This document shows positions 52,392-61,047 of a stretch of 64,000 nucleotides of DNA, one piece after another. The translations under genes were made by a program, and so were the position numbers. Source of the DNA: Bacteroidetes bacterium 41-46 (GTDB taxonomy: Bacteria > Bacteroidota > Bacteroidia > Bacteroidales > UBA932); contig MKTA01000024.1 in NCBI GenBank assembly GCA_001897515.1, positions 124,001 through 188,000 on the forward strand. Reading direction: 5' to 3'. The notes beneath the pieces were generated by a model. That model was not told the origin of the DNA. It saw nothing but the letters and a program-made list of their open reading frames with translations, and made no database searches. How positions within the stretch are numbered: position 1 is the stretch's first letter; the number at the start of each line of letters is the position of its first letter.

Positions 52392-52856
52392 TTATTCAGA
52401 AGCTTCTCTTTTATATCTGATTCTCAAAATATTCTTATCAGGATCAAAGTCTGAAGATATAATTTTTACACCTCCAATTTCAGACGTGTTTTTCACATGC
52501 AACCCAATGCAGGGACAGTGGTCATAATCTCCCACAGAGATTATTCTTACAATATCACCTGCCTCCGGAGGGAGCTTATCTGTGTTAACCCTCATTTCCG
52601 CCTCCTCTCTGGAGAGATACGATTCTCTCACTTCAAGATTCAGAGATATAATTCTGTTAACCTCCGTTTCAAGCCCTGCAATCTCCTCCGTAGTCAAAGC
52701 CCTTTCAATCTTGTAATCAACCTTTGATTTCTTTTTTTCTATGTGGTTACTCACAGACCTACCCGTTCTAAACATCCTCACCATTGTCTGGTTAATAATA
52801 TGCTCAGCTGTATGCATAGGGGCGTTGTAATCTTTTTTGGGCTCGTTTATATCCAT
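52392..52856 (-). CDS. AlaX-like tRNA editing domain protein
   Basis: Stand-alone homologue of the alanyl-tRNA synthetase editing domain (tRNA_SAD), 154 residues, likely hydrolysing Ser-tRNA-Ala or Gly-tRNA-Ala. The zinc site shows as HTAEH (residues about 16-20) and CPCIGLH (about 114-120), the His-x3-His and Cys-x-x-x-His pairs. The synthetase body is absent, as in AlaX proteins. It lies 55 bases beyond prfA upstream in the same orientation, with palindromic element C just before it. Substrate specificity is not proven. Confidence 0.85.
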   Translation of the reverse strand: MDINEPKKDYNAPMHTAEHIINQTMVRMFRTGRSVSNHIEKKKSKVDYKIERALTTEEIAGLETEVNRIISLNLEVRESYLSREEAEMRVNTDKLPPEAGDIVRIISVGDYDHCPCIGLHVKNTSEIGGVKIISSDFDPDKNILRIRYKREASE

Positions 52857-52903
52857 AGTAATTATAGTTTGCCTGTAAAGTTAATTATTTTGCAAGAGTC
52901 TTT

Positions 52904-53005
52904 GCTCTTCTCAGGGGGATGACATGATGATACCTCGTGCCCGAGGAGGGAGGGGACCCCGTGAAACGGGGAGGTGTATCATCATGTCATCCCCCTGAGA
53001 AGAGC
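52904..53005 (-). repeat. Palindromic element C, conserved core with private arms
   Basis: Perfect arms of 30 bp (52904-52933 with 52976-53005) flank a core that on the minus strand reads as element B: hairpin CCCCGT-TTC-ACGGGG, then GGTCCCCTCCCT, then hairpin CCTCG-GGCA-CGAGG. The last four bases of the inner arm (GATAC/GTATC) are also in B and may belong to the core. The outer 25 bp of the arms are unique. It lies between the AlaX-like gene and the hcp terminator; the remainder of 52857-53107 shows no ORF. Confidence 0.87.
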
Positions 53006-53043
53006 CATCATGTTAATCAGGTTATTCTTAAATATCCGCAATA

Positions 53044-53073
53044 TAAAAAGAGGCCGCCTTTGCAGACAGCCTC
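53044..53073 (-). terminator. Intrinsic terminator of hcp
   Basis: On the minus strand a nine-bp stem (GAGGCTGTC with GGCGGCCTC, two G-U pairs), loop TGCAAA, then a T run. It lies 35 bases beyond the hcp stop. Confidence 0.85.
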
Positions 53074-53107
53074 AGTGGGGTTGTAAATGTAGTAACTAAC
53101 CAAATAC

Positions 53108-54766
53108 TTACTCGCCCAGGAATAGTTTCATATCCTCATCAACAGTTCCAATAGGGGCTATACCAAAGTTCTTCACGAGCACCTCTGCCACATTTGGAGA
53201 GAGGAATGCAGGAAGTGTAGGGCCTAAGTGGATGTTTTTCACGCCAAGATAGAGGAGCGCTAAGAGAACAATAACAGCCTTCTGTTCGTACCAGGCAATA
53301 TTGTAAGCAATAGGAAGCTCATTTATGCTATTAGCATTAAACACCTCCTTTAGTTTAAGGGCTATTACAGCAAGTGAGTATGAGTCATTACACTGACCGG
53401 CATCAAGTACTCTTGGAATTCCTCCGATATCACCAAGAGGCAGCTTGTTGTATCTGTATTTTGCACAACCTGCTGTCAGGATAATTGTATCTTTAGGAAG
53501 GGCCGAAGCAAATTCAGTATAGTAGTTCCTGTCTTTCATTCTTCCGTCGCAACCTGCCATTACAAAGAACTTACGGATTGCACCACTTTTAACAGCCTCA
53601 ACAACCTTGTCTGCAAGAGCGAACACCTGTGCGTGAGCAAAACCGCCAATCAGTTCACCGGTTTCAATCTCCTTTGGAGGAGCACATCTTTTTGCATGCT
53701 CAATAATAACCGAGAAATCCTTTACTTTTCCATCCTTTCTGTCCTCAATGTGTTTGAATCCAGGGAATCCGGAAGAGCCGGTAGTATAAATTCTGTCGGC
53801 GTAAGTAGATGATTTTCTTGGAGGAACAATACAGTTTGTAGTAAACAGAACCGGACCGTTGAATGTCTCAAAATCCTCAATCTGGTGCCACCATGAAGAG
53901 CCGTAGTTACCTACAAAATGGCTGTATTTCTTAAATGCCGGATAGTAGTTTGCCGGAAGCATCTCAGAGTGTGTATAAACATCAACTCCTGTACCCTCTG
54001 TCTGCTTAAGCAGCTCCTCCATATCCTTAAGATCATGACCCGATATCAGAATTGCCGGGTTATTGCGAACTCCAAGGTTTACCTTTGTTATTTCCGGATT
54101 TCCGTACGCAGATGTATTTGCCTTGTCTAGCAGAGCCATTACCTTTACACCGTGCTCTCCTGTTTTAAGGACAAGAGCTGTAAGTTCATCGGCAGAGAGG
54201 GAGTCATTTGTGGTATCAACAAGTGCCTGCTGTATAAATGCATAAACCTCCTTGTCTTCGTGTCCGAGATTGAAGGCGTGCTCAGCATAGGCAGCCATAC
54301 CCTTAAGACCATAAATAGTAAGCTCGCGAAGAGACCGAACATCCTCATTTTCTGTTGCAAGAACACCTACTTCAAGTGCTTTTGCATCCATATCAGCCTC
54401 CTCTTTAGAGGTCCAGAAAGCACCATCAAAGGTGATCTCAGTTATATCTCCCCCTTTTGAAACATAAAGAGCCTTAACAGCCTCTCTTAAGTCAATGGCC
54501 TGTCTAACTCTTGTTATAAACCTCTCTCTGTCAAAGTTGGCATTTGTTATTGTCATAAAGAGCGAATCAACAACAAATTTATTCACCTCGTTGCTCTCAA
54601 CTCCTTTTGCTCTCAATCTCACAGTGTAGTGTGAAATTCCCTTGCAAAGGAAAATCAGCAGATCCTGAAGATTGGCTACATCTGCAGGTTTTCCGCAAAC
54701 TCCATTTACCGTACATCCGGTGTTTTTTGCTGCCTCCTGGCACTGAAAACAAAACATATTACTCAT
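53108..54766 (-). CDS. hcp: Hybrid-cluster protein (hydroxylamine reductase)
   Basis: Iron-sulfur protein with a hybrid [4Fe-2O-2S] cluster, acting as a nitric oxide/hydroxylamine reductase in nitrosative stress. 552 residues. N-terminal ligands are Cys6, Cys9, Cys18 and Cys24 (FCFQCQ ... [10 protein letters not shown]), the Cys-x2-Cys-x8-Cys-x5-Cys spacing of the anaerobe-type protein. Hybrid-cluster ligands show in [27 protein letters not shown] and IAWYEQKA. No hcr reductase is adjacent. The -7 box TATTTTTG at 54800-54807 lacks a -33 partner; a palindromic site at the activator position replaces it. The Crp-like gene diverges from it. Confidence 0.97.
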   Translation of the reverse strand: MSNMFCFQCQEAAKNTGCTVNGVCGKPADVANLQDLLIFLCKGISHYTVRLRAKGVESNEVNKFVVDSLFMTITNANFDRERFITRVRQAIDLREAVKALYVSKGGDITEITFDGAFWTSKEEADMDAKALEVGVLATENEDVRSLRELTIYGLKGMAAYAEHAFNLGHEDKEVYAFIQQALVDTTNDSLSADELTALVLKTGEHGVKVMALLDKANTSAYGNPEITKVNLGVRNNPAILISGHDLKDMEELLKQTEGTGVDVYTHSEMLPANYYPAFKKYSHFVGNYGSSWWHQIEDFETFNGPVLFTTNCIVPPRKSSTYADRIYTTGSSGFPGFKHIEDRKDGKVKDFSVIIEHAKRCAPPKEIETGELIGGFAHAQVFALADKVVEAVKSGAIRKFFVMAGCDGRMKDRNYYTEFASALPKDTIILTAGCAKYRYNKLPLGDIGGIPRVLDAGQCNDSYSLAVIALKLKEVFNANSINELPIAYNIAWYEQKAVIVLLALLYLGVKNIHLGPTLPAFLSPNVAEVLVKNFGIAPIGTVDEDMKLFLGE

Positions 54767-54799
54767 AATTCTATTGTATTTGGTTAATTATTACGGATA

Positions 54800-54807
54800 C
54801 AAAAATA
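54800..54807 (-). promoter_or_regulatory. -7 box of hcp (activator-dependent promoter)
   Basis: TATTTTTG on the minus strand, 33 bases before the hcp ATG. No TTTG occurs at the -33 position, where the operator at 54827-54846 lies instead. Confidence 0.6.
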
Positions 54808-54826
54808 GATGGAGCAAAAACAAAAA

Positions 54827-54846
54827 AGTGTAATTCTTGTTACACT
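54827..54846. promoter_or_regulatory. Crp/Fnr-type operator, class II position for hcp
   Basis: AGTGTAA-TTCTTG-TTACACT is a perfect 7+6+7 palindrome, similar in form to Crp/Fnr/HcpR sites (TGT...ACA half-sites). Its centre is about 41 bases upstream of the start predicted from the -7 box, the classical class II activator position. It lies in the divergent region between hcp and the Crp-like regulator. Confidence 0.72.
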
Positions 54847-54906
54847 ATCAGAAAAACTTGTCTTCTTAAATATAATTATATTAATTTAGCATAACAAACA
54901 GATTAT

Positions 54907-55593
54907 ATGCAGAATTTGGATTTTTCCAGGTGCCCCATAATGGGTGATCTCGGCAACGAAAGAGTACAAAAGCTATTCTCAGGGGCGAACTATAAAATGG
55001 AGGTTTTTGAGAAAGGAGAAGTTATTGCAATGCAAGGTTCTCCTTGCAAACATCTCTACATTTTACTCACAGGTTCTGTAAAAACAGAGATGACCACTGA
55101 GAACGGAGGCCTGATGACAATTGAAAATATCGATGCTGTACGGCCCCTGGCCTCAGCATTTCTATTTGCTGAAGATAATAAGTTTCCTGTTGATGTTACC
55201 GCTATTACACAATGTCGTGTACTAATGATACCAAGAGACGAGGTAATCCGAATGTTTCAGATGGATGGAAAATTTCTTGAAAACTATATAAAATTCAATT
55301 CAAATAAGGCACAATTTCTTTCAAACAGGCTTAAAGTCCTAAACATAAAAACCATAAAAGGAAAGCTGGCTTACTACATTATTGAAGGACTTGATCAGGC
55401 AAGGCAATCACTGCCGGGCGCTGATTCATATAAAATGGACAAAAACCAGACAGAACTAGCCAAATTTTTTGGTGTAACAAGGCCGGCACTCGCAAGATGC
55501 ATTTCAGAACTGGAGAGTGAAGGGATTATTGAGTTGAATAAAAAATTTGTAAAAGTAAAAAGCTTAAGAGCACTGAATAATCTTCTTGGCTGA
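54907..55593 (+). CDS. Crp/Fnr-family transcriptional regulator
   Basis: 228 residues: cyclic-nucleotide-binding-type sensor domain (about 20-130, GEVIAMQGSPCKHLYILLTGSV), a dimerisation helix, and a C-terminal winged helix with KNQTELAKFFGVTRPALARCISELES as the recognition region (about 175-205). Four cysteines are present (in SRCPIM, GSPCKH, ITQCRV, LARCIS) but not in the Fnr spacing, so an iron-sulfur sensor is not implied; HcpR-like heme sensing is possible. It diverges from hcp across the operator and probably activates hcp in response to NO or redox change. This target is inferred from position. Confidence 0.9.
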   Translation: MQNLDFSRCPIMGDLGNERVQKLFSGANYKMEVFEKGEVIAMQGSPCKHLYILLTGSVKTEMTTENGGLMTIENIDAVRPLASAFLFAEDNKFPVDVTAITQCRVLMIPRDEVIRMFQMDGKFLENYIKFNSNKAQFLSNRLKVLNIKTIKGKLAYYIIEGLDQARQSLPGADSYKMDKNQTELAKFFGVTRPALARCISELESEGIIELNKKFVKVKSLRALNNLLG

Positions 55594-55627
55594 TATATTT
55601 TGTCTATATCTTCTTGTTTTATATCTA

Positions 55628-55659
55628 TTTGATTTATGTTACAGAGGAGTCTATCTTTG
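55628..55659 (+). promoter_or_regulatory. Promoter of the peroxiredoxin gene
   Basis: TTTG (55628-55631), 20-base spacer, TATCTTTG (55652-55659), 41 bases before the ATG. Confidence 0.8.
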
Positions 55660-55700
55660 TAAACATAAAAACCATTTAACAACAAATAAATATTAAAATT

Positions 55701-56402
55701 ATGGAAGAGCAAATTTATTCAATGCCAAGAATCGGCGACAAAGCGCCTGAATTTAAAGCAGTAACAACTCAGGGTGATATTAATTTCCCAGGAGATTACA
55801 AAGGGAAATGGGTTATACTTTTTAGCCATCCTGCAGACTTTACACCTGTATGTACATCTGAGTTTATGACGTTTGCTACAATGGCAGAGGACTTCAAAAA
55901 GATGAATACAGAGCTGGTTGGTCTCTCTGTTGACGGTCTTTACAGTCACATCGCCTGGCTGAGGACAATCAAAGAGAAGATTGAGTACAAAGGGATGAAA
56001 GATGTAGAGGTTAAATTTCCTCTGATTGAAGACATCACAATGGAGGTATCAAAAAGATACGGAATGCTTCAACCCGGAGAGAGCAGCACAAAAGCAGTAA
56101 GAGCAGTATTCTTTATTGACCCTAAAGGAACCATCCGCACAATCATCTATTACCCTCTTGCAGTAGGCAGAAACTTTGACGAAATCAAACGGGTTCTGAT
56201 AGCACTTCAGACAGCAGACAACTTTAGCGTAGCCCTTCCTGCCGACTGGCGTCCGGGAGACGATGTAATAGTACCCACAGCCGGATCATGCGGAGTTGCA
56301 AAAGAGCGTATGGAGAGCAAAGAGGAGATGCACTGCTACGACTGGTTCTTCTGTACAAAGAAGCTGGAAGAGGAGAAGGTTCTTAAGGCGTTAGGCAAAT
56401 AG
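55701..56402 (+). CDS. Peroxiredoxin (Prx6/AhpC-like, archaeal-type)
   Basis: Thiol peroxidase reducing hydrogen peroxide and alkyl hydroperoxides. 233 residues. The peroxidatic Cys51 is in HPADFTPVCTSEF, with the conserved Arg further on in KAVRAVFFIDPKG. C-terminal cysteines in AGSCGVAK and HCYDWFFCTKK, usual in the long archaeal-type enzymes, could serve as resolving residues. Own promoter upstream and a strong terminator downstream, so monocistronic. Its position beside Crp and Hcp fits a stress cluster. Confidence 0.94.
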   Translation: MEEQIYSMPRIGDKAPEFKAVTTQGDINFPGDYKGKWVILFSHPADFTPVCTSEFMTFATMAEDFKKMNTELVGLSVDGLYSHIAWLRTIKEKIEYKGMKDVEVKFPLIEDITMEVSKRYGMLQPGESSTKAVRAVFFIDPKGTIRTIIYYPLAVGRNFDEIKRVLIALQTADNFSVALPADWRPGDDVIVPTAGSCGVAKERMESKEEMHCYDWFFCTKKLEEEKVLKALGK

Positions 56403-56424
56403 GCAACTAACTGGTATAGCTTAG

Positions 56425-56470
56425 TAAATAAAGAAGAGAGAACTCAAATGAATTCTCTCTTCTTTATTTA
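56425..56470. terminator. Bidirectional terminator between peroxiredoxin and hydrogenase genes
   Basis: An 18-bp perfect stem (56425-56442 with 56453-56470) and a 10-base loop. The A/T-rich ends act as T runs in either direction, serving two convergent units. Confidence 0.88.
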
Positions 56471-56482
56471 GTTGACCAACAA

Positions 56483-56962
56483 TTAGTCAGTATAGCTATC
56501 CAGTATCTCCTTTATCTGGCCGGGTTCAACTCTTCCATACACCTTCTCTCCTATCAGAACAACAGGTGCAAGGCCGCATGCACCAACACAACGAAGGCAA
56601 TCCAAAGAGAATTTTCCATCCTCAGTTACACCGCCAACCTTGATATTAAGCTGCTTTTTAAGTTCGTCCACAACCTTCTCAGCTCCGCGAACATAACATG
56701 CAGTACCCATACAAACAGATATTGCATGCCTTCCCTTAGGAGTCATGGTGAAGAAAGAGTAGAATGTAACAACTCCATAAACCTTAGCGACAGAGATATT
56801 CAGCTTTTTAGCTATCTCACGTTGCACACTTTCAGGTAGGTATCCAAAGTGAGTTTGCGCAGAGTGAAGTATCTTAATAAGATCGCCCGGATCGTTTTTG
56901 TATGAGTCACATATTTCGTGAATACTCTTAATATGGCACTCTTGTAGTTTCAAATTACTCAT
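56483..56962 (-). CDS. hndA: NuoE-like subunit of electron-bifurcating [FeFe] hydrogenase
   Basis: 159-residue thioredoxin-like [2Fe-2S] protein. Ligands: two Cys in SVCMGTACYVRG and two in CLRCVGACG, the NuoE/HndA/HydC pattern. N-terminal helical bundle (HFGYLPESVQREIAKKLNI). It joins the NuoF-like subunit and takes electrons to or from NAD(P)H. It is the last gene of the operon, 5 bases after the catalytic subunit; in many organisms this subunit comes first. Confidence 0.95.
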   Translation of the reverse strand: MSNLKLQECHIKSIHEICDSYKNDPGDLIKILHSAQTHFGYLPESVQREIAKKLNISVAKVYGVVTFYSFFTMTPKGRHAISVCMGTACYVRGAEKVVDELKKQLNIKVGGVTEDGKFSLDCLRCVGACGLAPVVLIGEKVYGRVEPGQIKEILDSYTD

Positions 56963-56967
56963 GACTC

Positions 56968-58731
56968 TTAAAATTTATTTTTTTCAAAATAGTGTGTATG
57001 GAGCAAGTGGTGAGCCTTCTCACTCATAGGATGGCCCAGATACTCCTCATATAGCTTGATAATGTATGGATTCTCGTGAGATTTACGAATCTTCTTCTGT
57101 GAATCCTCTCTGTAGATAGCCTCTGATCTGGCCTTAATTACACTTGAATCACCGTGGTGAAGTGGTTGACCTGCACCACCGATACATCCACCCGGACAAG
57201 CCATAATCTCAATAGCATGGAAATTATACATACCTGCACGGATTCCGTCAAGAAGTTTTCTTGCATTTCCGAGCTGGTGAGCAATACCGATATTGATATT
57301 AATTCCACCAAAATCTATTGATGCCATTCTTATACCCTCAAGACCGCGAAGTTCATGAAAATCAACTTTTTCAAGTTTTTTACCTGTATGAAGTTCGTAA
57401 GCCGTACGAACAGCAGCCTCAATAACACCTCCTGTTACACCAAATATAACCCCAGCACCTGTTGACTCACCGAGAGGCTGATCAAAATCCTCCTCAGGAA
57501 GCAAATCAAAGTTCATATTGCAGCTCTTTATCAAAGAGGCAAGCTCTCTTGTTGAGATTGAGAAATCAACATCAGGATTTCCGTCTGTACTGAACTCCTC
57601 GCGCTGGCACTCATACTTCTTGGCAAGACAAGGCATCACAGATACAACAACAAGATCCTCTCTCTTAACTCCCAGAATCTGGGTGTAGTAATTTTTGGCA
57701 ATTGAGCCGAACATCTGCTGAGGAGAACGGGCTGTTGATGGTATATCAAGCATAGATGGGTAGTACTCTTCAAAGAAGTTAACCCATGCAGGGCAGCAAG
57801 AGGTAAGTATAGGTAGCTTCACATCTTTGTCTCCATTTAGGAACTTGGTAAGTCTGCCCAAAAGCTCAGCACCCTCCTCCATTATCGTAAGGTCGGCTGC
57901 AAAGTCTGTATCAAACACTTTGTCAAATCCTAATGAGCGTAAAGCCGCAACCATCTTTCCGGTTACAAGTGTACCGGGCTCAAGTCCGAACTCCTCTCCC
58001 AAAGCGGCGCGCACCGCAGGAGCGGTTTGAACGATAACCGTTTTAGCAGGATCTGCAAGTGCCCTCAATACCTTTTGAGTGTCGTCATATGGTGTCAGGG
58101 CACCTGTCGGACAAACAGCTACGCACTGTCCGCAGAATGTACATGGTGAGTCAACGAGATCCTGTTCAAATGCAGGGGCAACAACGGCCATAAAGCCTCT
58201 GTTCACTGCACTCAGTGCTCCCACTGTCTGAACATCATTACAAATTGTCTCGCAACGACGACACATAATACATTTATCCATGTCTCTCTTAAGAGCCGGA
58301 GAGAAGTCTTTTCTGTAAGTTGACATCTCTGCATGCTCAACAGCATGTATCTCTCTGATACCCATTTTTTGAGACAGAGTTTGCAGGTCACACTGACCTG
58401 ATGAAGAGCAGGTAAGACACTCTTTAGGGTGGTCAGAAAGTATCAGTTCAAGAACCGTCTTTCTTGCATTCATAACCCTTAGATTATGAGTGTGGATTAC
58501 CATACCCGGAGTACATTCAGTTGAACATGACGGGGCAAGATTTCTTCTTCCCTCAACCTCAACCACACAAATACGACATCCGCCAGGGCGGCTCTCAATA
58601 TTCAGGTGCTCAAGGTTCAAATAGCAAAGAACGGGGATATCAACTCCCACCATCTTTGCCGCCTGGTAGATTGTAGTACCTTTCGATACCTCTACCTCAA
58701 TATTGTCTATTTTAATTTTGATTTTTTCCAT
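56968..58731 (-). CDS. hydA: [FeFe] hydrogenase catalytic subunit (HydA/HndD)
   Basis: Catalytic subunit of a cytosolic NAD(P)H/ferredoxin-dependent hydrogenase. 587 residues from the ATG at 58731. Domains in order: plant-type [2Fe-2S] (PGGCRICVVEVEG, APSCSTECTPG), His-ligated [4Fe-4S] (HPKECLTCSSSGQCDL), two [4Fe-4S] (CIMCRRCETICND, CTFCGQCVAVCPTG), then the H-cluster domain with L1 TSCCPAWV, L2 MPCLAKKYE and L3 MACPGGCIGGAGQP. All ligands for the H-cluster are present, so it should be active once matured; HydE/F/G are not in the window. Group A3-type, as judged by the subunits beside it. Confidence 0.97.
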   Translation of the reverse strand: MEKIKIKIDNIEVEVSKGTTIYQAAKMVGVDIPVLCYLNLEHLNIESRPGGCRICVVEVEGRRNLAPSCSTECTPGMVIHTHNLRVMNARKTVLELILSDHPKECLTCSSSGQCDLQTLSQKMGIREIHAVEHAEMSTYRKDFSPALKRDMDKCIMCRRCETICNDVQTVGALSAVNRGFMAVVAPAFEQDLVDSPCTFCGQCVAVCPTGALTPYDDTQKVLRALADPAKTVIVQTAPAVRAALGEEFGLEPGTLVTGKMVAALRSLGFDKVFDTDFAADLTIMEEGAELLGRLTKFLNGDKDVKLPILTSCCPAWVNFFEEYYPSMLDIPSTARSPQQMFGSIAKNYYTQILGVKREDLVVVSVMPCLAKKYECQREEFSTDGNPDVDFSISTRELASLIKSCNMNFDLLPEEDFDQPLGESTGAGVIFGVTGGVIEAAVRTAYELHTGKKLEKVDFHELRGLEGIRMASIDFGGININIGIAHQLGNARKLLDGIRAGMYNFHAIEIMACPGGCIGGAGQPLHHGDSSVIKARSEAIYREDSQKKIRKSHENPYIIKLYEEYLGHPMSEKAHHLLHTHYFEKNKF

Positions 58732-58741
58732 GAGTGGGAGA

Positions 58742-60535
58742 TTATTGAACGTGAATAGCTGTGAACTTACACTTCTCATAGCAGGCACCGCAACGGATAC
58801 ATTTTTCAGCATCAATTACGTGAGGCTGGCGCTTCTCTCCTGTAATTGCATCAACAGGACAGGCCCTGACGCAAGCAGTACAACCTGTACACTTATCAGC
58901 AATGATAGTATATAGTTTCAGCGCTTTACAGCTTCCTGCAGGACAGACTCTCTCTGTAACGTGAGCAAGATACTCATCATAGAAGTTCTCAATAGTTGAG
59001 AGAACTGGATTTGGAGATGTCTGACCCAATCCGCAAAGAGATGTATCCTTGATTACGCGGCTAAGATTTTTGAGGTACTCAATATCCTCGGGAACTCCCT
59101 TGCCGGATGTGATTTTCTCAAGCATCTCATGAAGTCTCTTGTTGCCGACCCTGCATGGAGCACACTTTCCGCAAGACTCTTCAACGGTAAATTCCAGATA
59201 GAATTTAGCCACAGAGACCATGCAGTCATCCTCGTCCATTACAATCATACCGCCCGAACCCATCATAGAGCCGGCTGCAAGCAGGTTGTCAAAGTCAATA
59301 GGTGTATCCAGGTGTTTTTCAGTCAGACATCCGCCTGAAGGGCCTCCTGTCTGAACAGCCTTAAACTTCTTGCCATCCTTTATTCCTCCTCCAATCTCAT
59401 AGATAACCTCTCTGAGGGTGATCCCCATTGGCACCTCAATAAGGCCTACATTATTGATCTTACCTGCAAGAGCAAACACCTTGGTACCTTTAGATCTCTC
59501 TGTTCCGATAGAGGAGTACCACTCAGGTCCCTTCAGATATATAGCAGGTACATTAGCAAAAGTTTCAACGTTATTTACATTTGTTGGTTTTCCAAGATAC
59601 CCCTTTTCTGCAGGGAATGGAGGTTTAACAGTAGGTTCACCGCGAAGTCCCTCCATTGAGTGAATCAATGCAGTCTCTTCGCCGCAAACAAATGCTCCGG
59701 CTCCATATCTCAATTCAATATCAAATTCAAAATCTGATCCAAGGATATTTTCTCCAAGAAGGCCATACTGACGAGCCTGTCTTGCAGCAACCTTGAGTCT
59801 CTTAATTGCAAGAGGATACTCCGCACGAATATAAACAATACCCTTTGTTGCACCGATACAATATCCGCAAATTGCCATAGCCTCAATTACCGAGTGAGGG
59901 TCTCCCTCAAGAATGGAGCGGTCCATAAAGGCTCCCGGGTCTCCCTCGTCTGCATTGCAGACAACATATTTCTGGTCCGCCTTATTTTTAGCGGCAATCT
60001 CCCACTTGAGGCCTGTAGGGAAACCTCCGCCACCACGACCTCTTAGCCCTGACTTCTTAAGCAACTCTACAGCCGCCTCAGGAGTCATTTCGCTTATAAC
60101 CTTTCCAAGAGCTGCATATCCGTCTCTTGCAATATATTCGTCAATATTTTCAGGATCAATGAAACCGCAGTTTCTCAAGGCAATTCTCATCTGTTTCTGA
60201 TAGAAGCCCATATGTTTTGAATCCTCTATATGTTTCTGAGTTTCAGGATCCTCATAAAGAAGTCTGTTAACTTTTCTTCCCTTAAGGACATGCTCGCGAA
60301 TAATCTCTTCGCAATCCTCCTTCTTAACCTGTGTGTAGAATGTGTTGTCCGGAATAACCTTCACTATAGGCCCCTTCTCACAGAAGCCAAAACAACCTGT
60401 AGTAACAACCTGAGCGTCATTCTCCAGCCCAAGATTTTTAATTTCCGATTTGAGATTCTCTACGATCTGCTCGCTCTCTGAAGCTCTGCAACCCGTTCCG
60501 CCGCAAACCAGAAGATGCATTTTATACTGTGCCAT
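58742..60535 (-). CDS. hndC: NuoF-like diaphorase subunit of bifurcating hydrogenase (HydB/HndC)
   Basis: 597 residues from the ATG at 60535. N-terminal thioredoxin-like [2Fe-2S] domain (CGGTGCRASES, CFGFCEKGP), then the FMN and NAD(P)H sites (RGRGGGGFPTGLKW, ADEGDPGAFMDR), a [4Fe-4S] site in ESCGKCAPCRVG, and two C-terminal [4Fe-4S] clusters (CTGCTACVRACPVD, CIRCGACYEKCKFT). This layout is shared with HydB of Thermotoga and HndC of Desulfovibrio. Electron entry point for NAD(P)H and, with ferredoxin, bifurcation centre. Ten bases before hydA. Confidence 0.96.
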   Translation of the reverse strand: MAQYKMHLLVCGGTGCRASESEQIVENLKSEIKNLGLENDAQVVTTGCFGFCEKGPIVKVIPDNTFYTQVKKEDCEEIIREHVLKGRKVNRLLYEDPETQKHIEDSKHMGFYQKQMRIALRNCGFIDPENIDEYIARDGYAALGKVISEMTPEAAVELLKKSGLRGRGGGGFPTGLKWEIAAKNKADQKYVVCNADEGDPGAFMDRSILEGDPHSVIEAMAICGYCIGATKGIVYIRAEYPLAIKRLKVAARQARQYGLLGENILGSDFEFDIELRYGAGAFVCGEETALIHSMEGLRGEPTVKPPFPAEKGYLGKPTNVNNVETFANVPAIYLKGPEWYSSIGTERSKGTKVFALAGKINNVGLIEVPMGITLREVIYEIGGGIKDGKKFKAVQTGGPSGGCLTEKHLDTPIDFDNLLAAGSMMGSGGMIVMDEDDCMVSVAKFYLEFTVEESCGKCAPCRVGNKRLHEMLEKITSGKGVPEDIEYLKNLSRVIKDTSLCGLGQTSPNPVLSTIENFYDEYLAHVTERVCPAGSCKALKLYTIIADKCTGCTACVRACPVDAITGEKRQPHVIDAEKCIRCGACYEKCKFTAIHVQ

Positions 60536-60542
60536 TTTCTCC

Positions 60543-60944
60543 TTAGTTTTTGTCGTTAATTGTTTTGTAATTGGTAGGAATGATTCCGTCAAGCAGCTCA
60601 CCGTTTACAATGTACTTCTCAACGATTTCAATTGCTTTTGCAGTATCAACATATCCAAAGACTACGGGGTCCTTTCCCGGTACTCTTACCTCAATAGTTG
60701 GTTCTGCGTAGCAATAGCCCATGCATCCGCCCTGTGTTACAACCGCAGGAATTTTATCCTTTTCGATCTTCTCCACAAGAGTGTTCATTACCGTTCTGGC
60801 ACCCGATGCAATACCGCATGTGGCCATAGCAACACGGATCTGAACAAGAGACTCAGGCTCATTACTCTTTTCACGGATGTTCATTCCGTGTTCGAGATTT
60901 TGCTTCATCTTGCGCAAATCTTCTAGGGACTTGATTTTGTTCAT
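60543..60944 (-). CDS. hndB: HndB-like [2Fe-2S] ferredoxin subunit
   Basis: 133-residue thioredoxin-like ferredoxin. Its cysteines are in MATCGIASGA and TQGGCMGYCYAEPT, matching the C-terminal half of HndB. The first 35 residues are a charged helical segment. First gene of the hndB-hndC-hydA-hndA order, ending 7 bases before hndC. A 103-base gap with possible weak -7 motifs (TATTTTTA, TATACTTTA) separates it from the accessory module upstream, so a second promoter is possible but not shown. Confidence 0.92.
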   Translation of the reverse strand: MNKIKSLEDLRKMKQNLEHGMNIREKSNEPESLVQIRVAMATCGIASGARTVMNTLVEKIEKDKIPAVVTQGGCMGYCYAEPTIEVRVPGKDPVVFGYVDTAKAIEIVEKYIVNGELLDGIIPTNYKTINDKN

Positions 60945-61047
60945 ATTTTATGATGTTATTGAAATTCCCTTGTTAAAGTATAGGTAAAAATAGATATTTT
61001 CCTACCATTATCAAAATAAAAAAGGCAACAAAGTGTAAAATTATAAG

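Noticed and set aside
6742-53005. Palindromic elements A-C as simple intrinsic terminators
   Set aside because: They have no T run after the outer stem, true terminators already lie next to A and C, and a conserved core with private arms is not explained by termination. A secondary effect on transcript ends is still possible.
55635-55644. TGTTACA half-site in the peroxiredoxin promoter as a second target of the Crp-like regulator
   Set aside because: Only one half of the palindrome is present, and the promoter has an intact -33 box, so no activator is needed.
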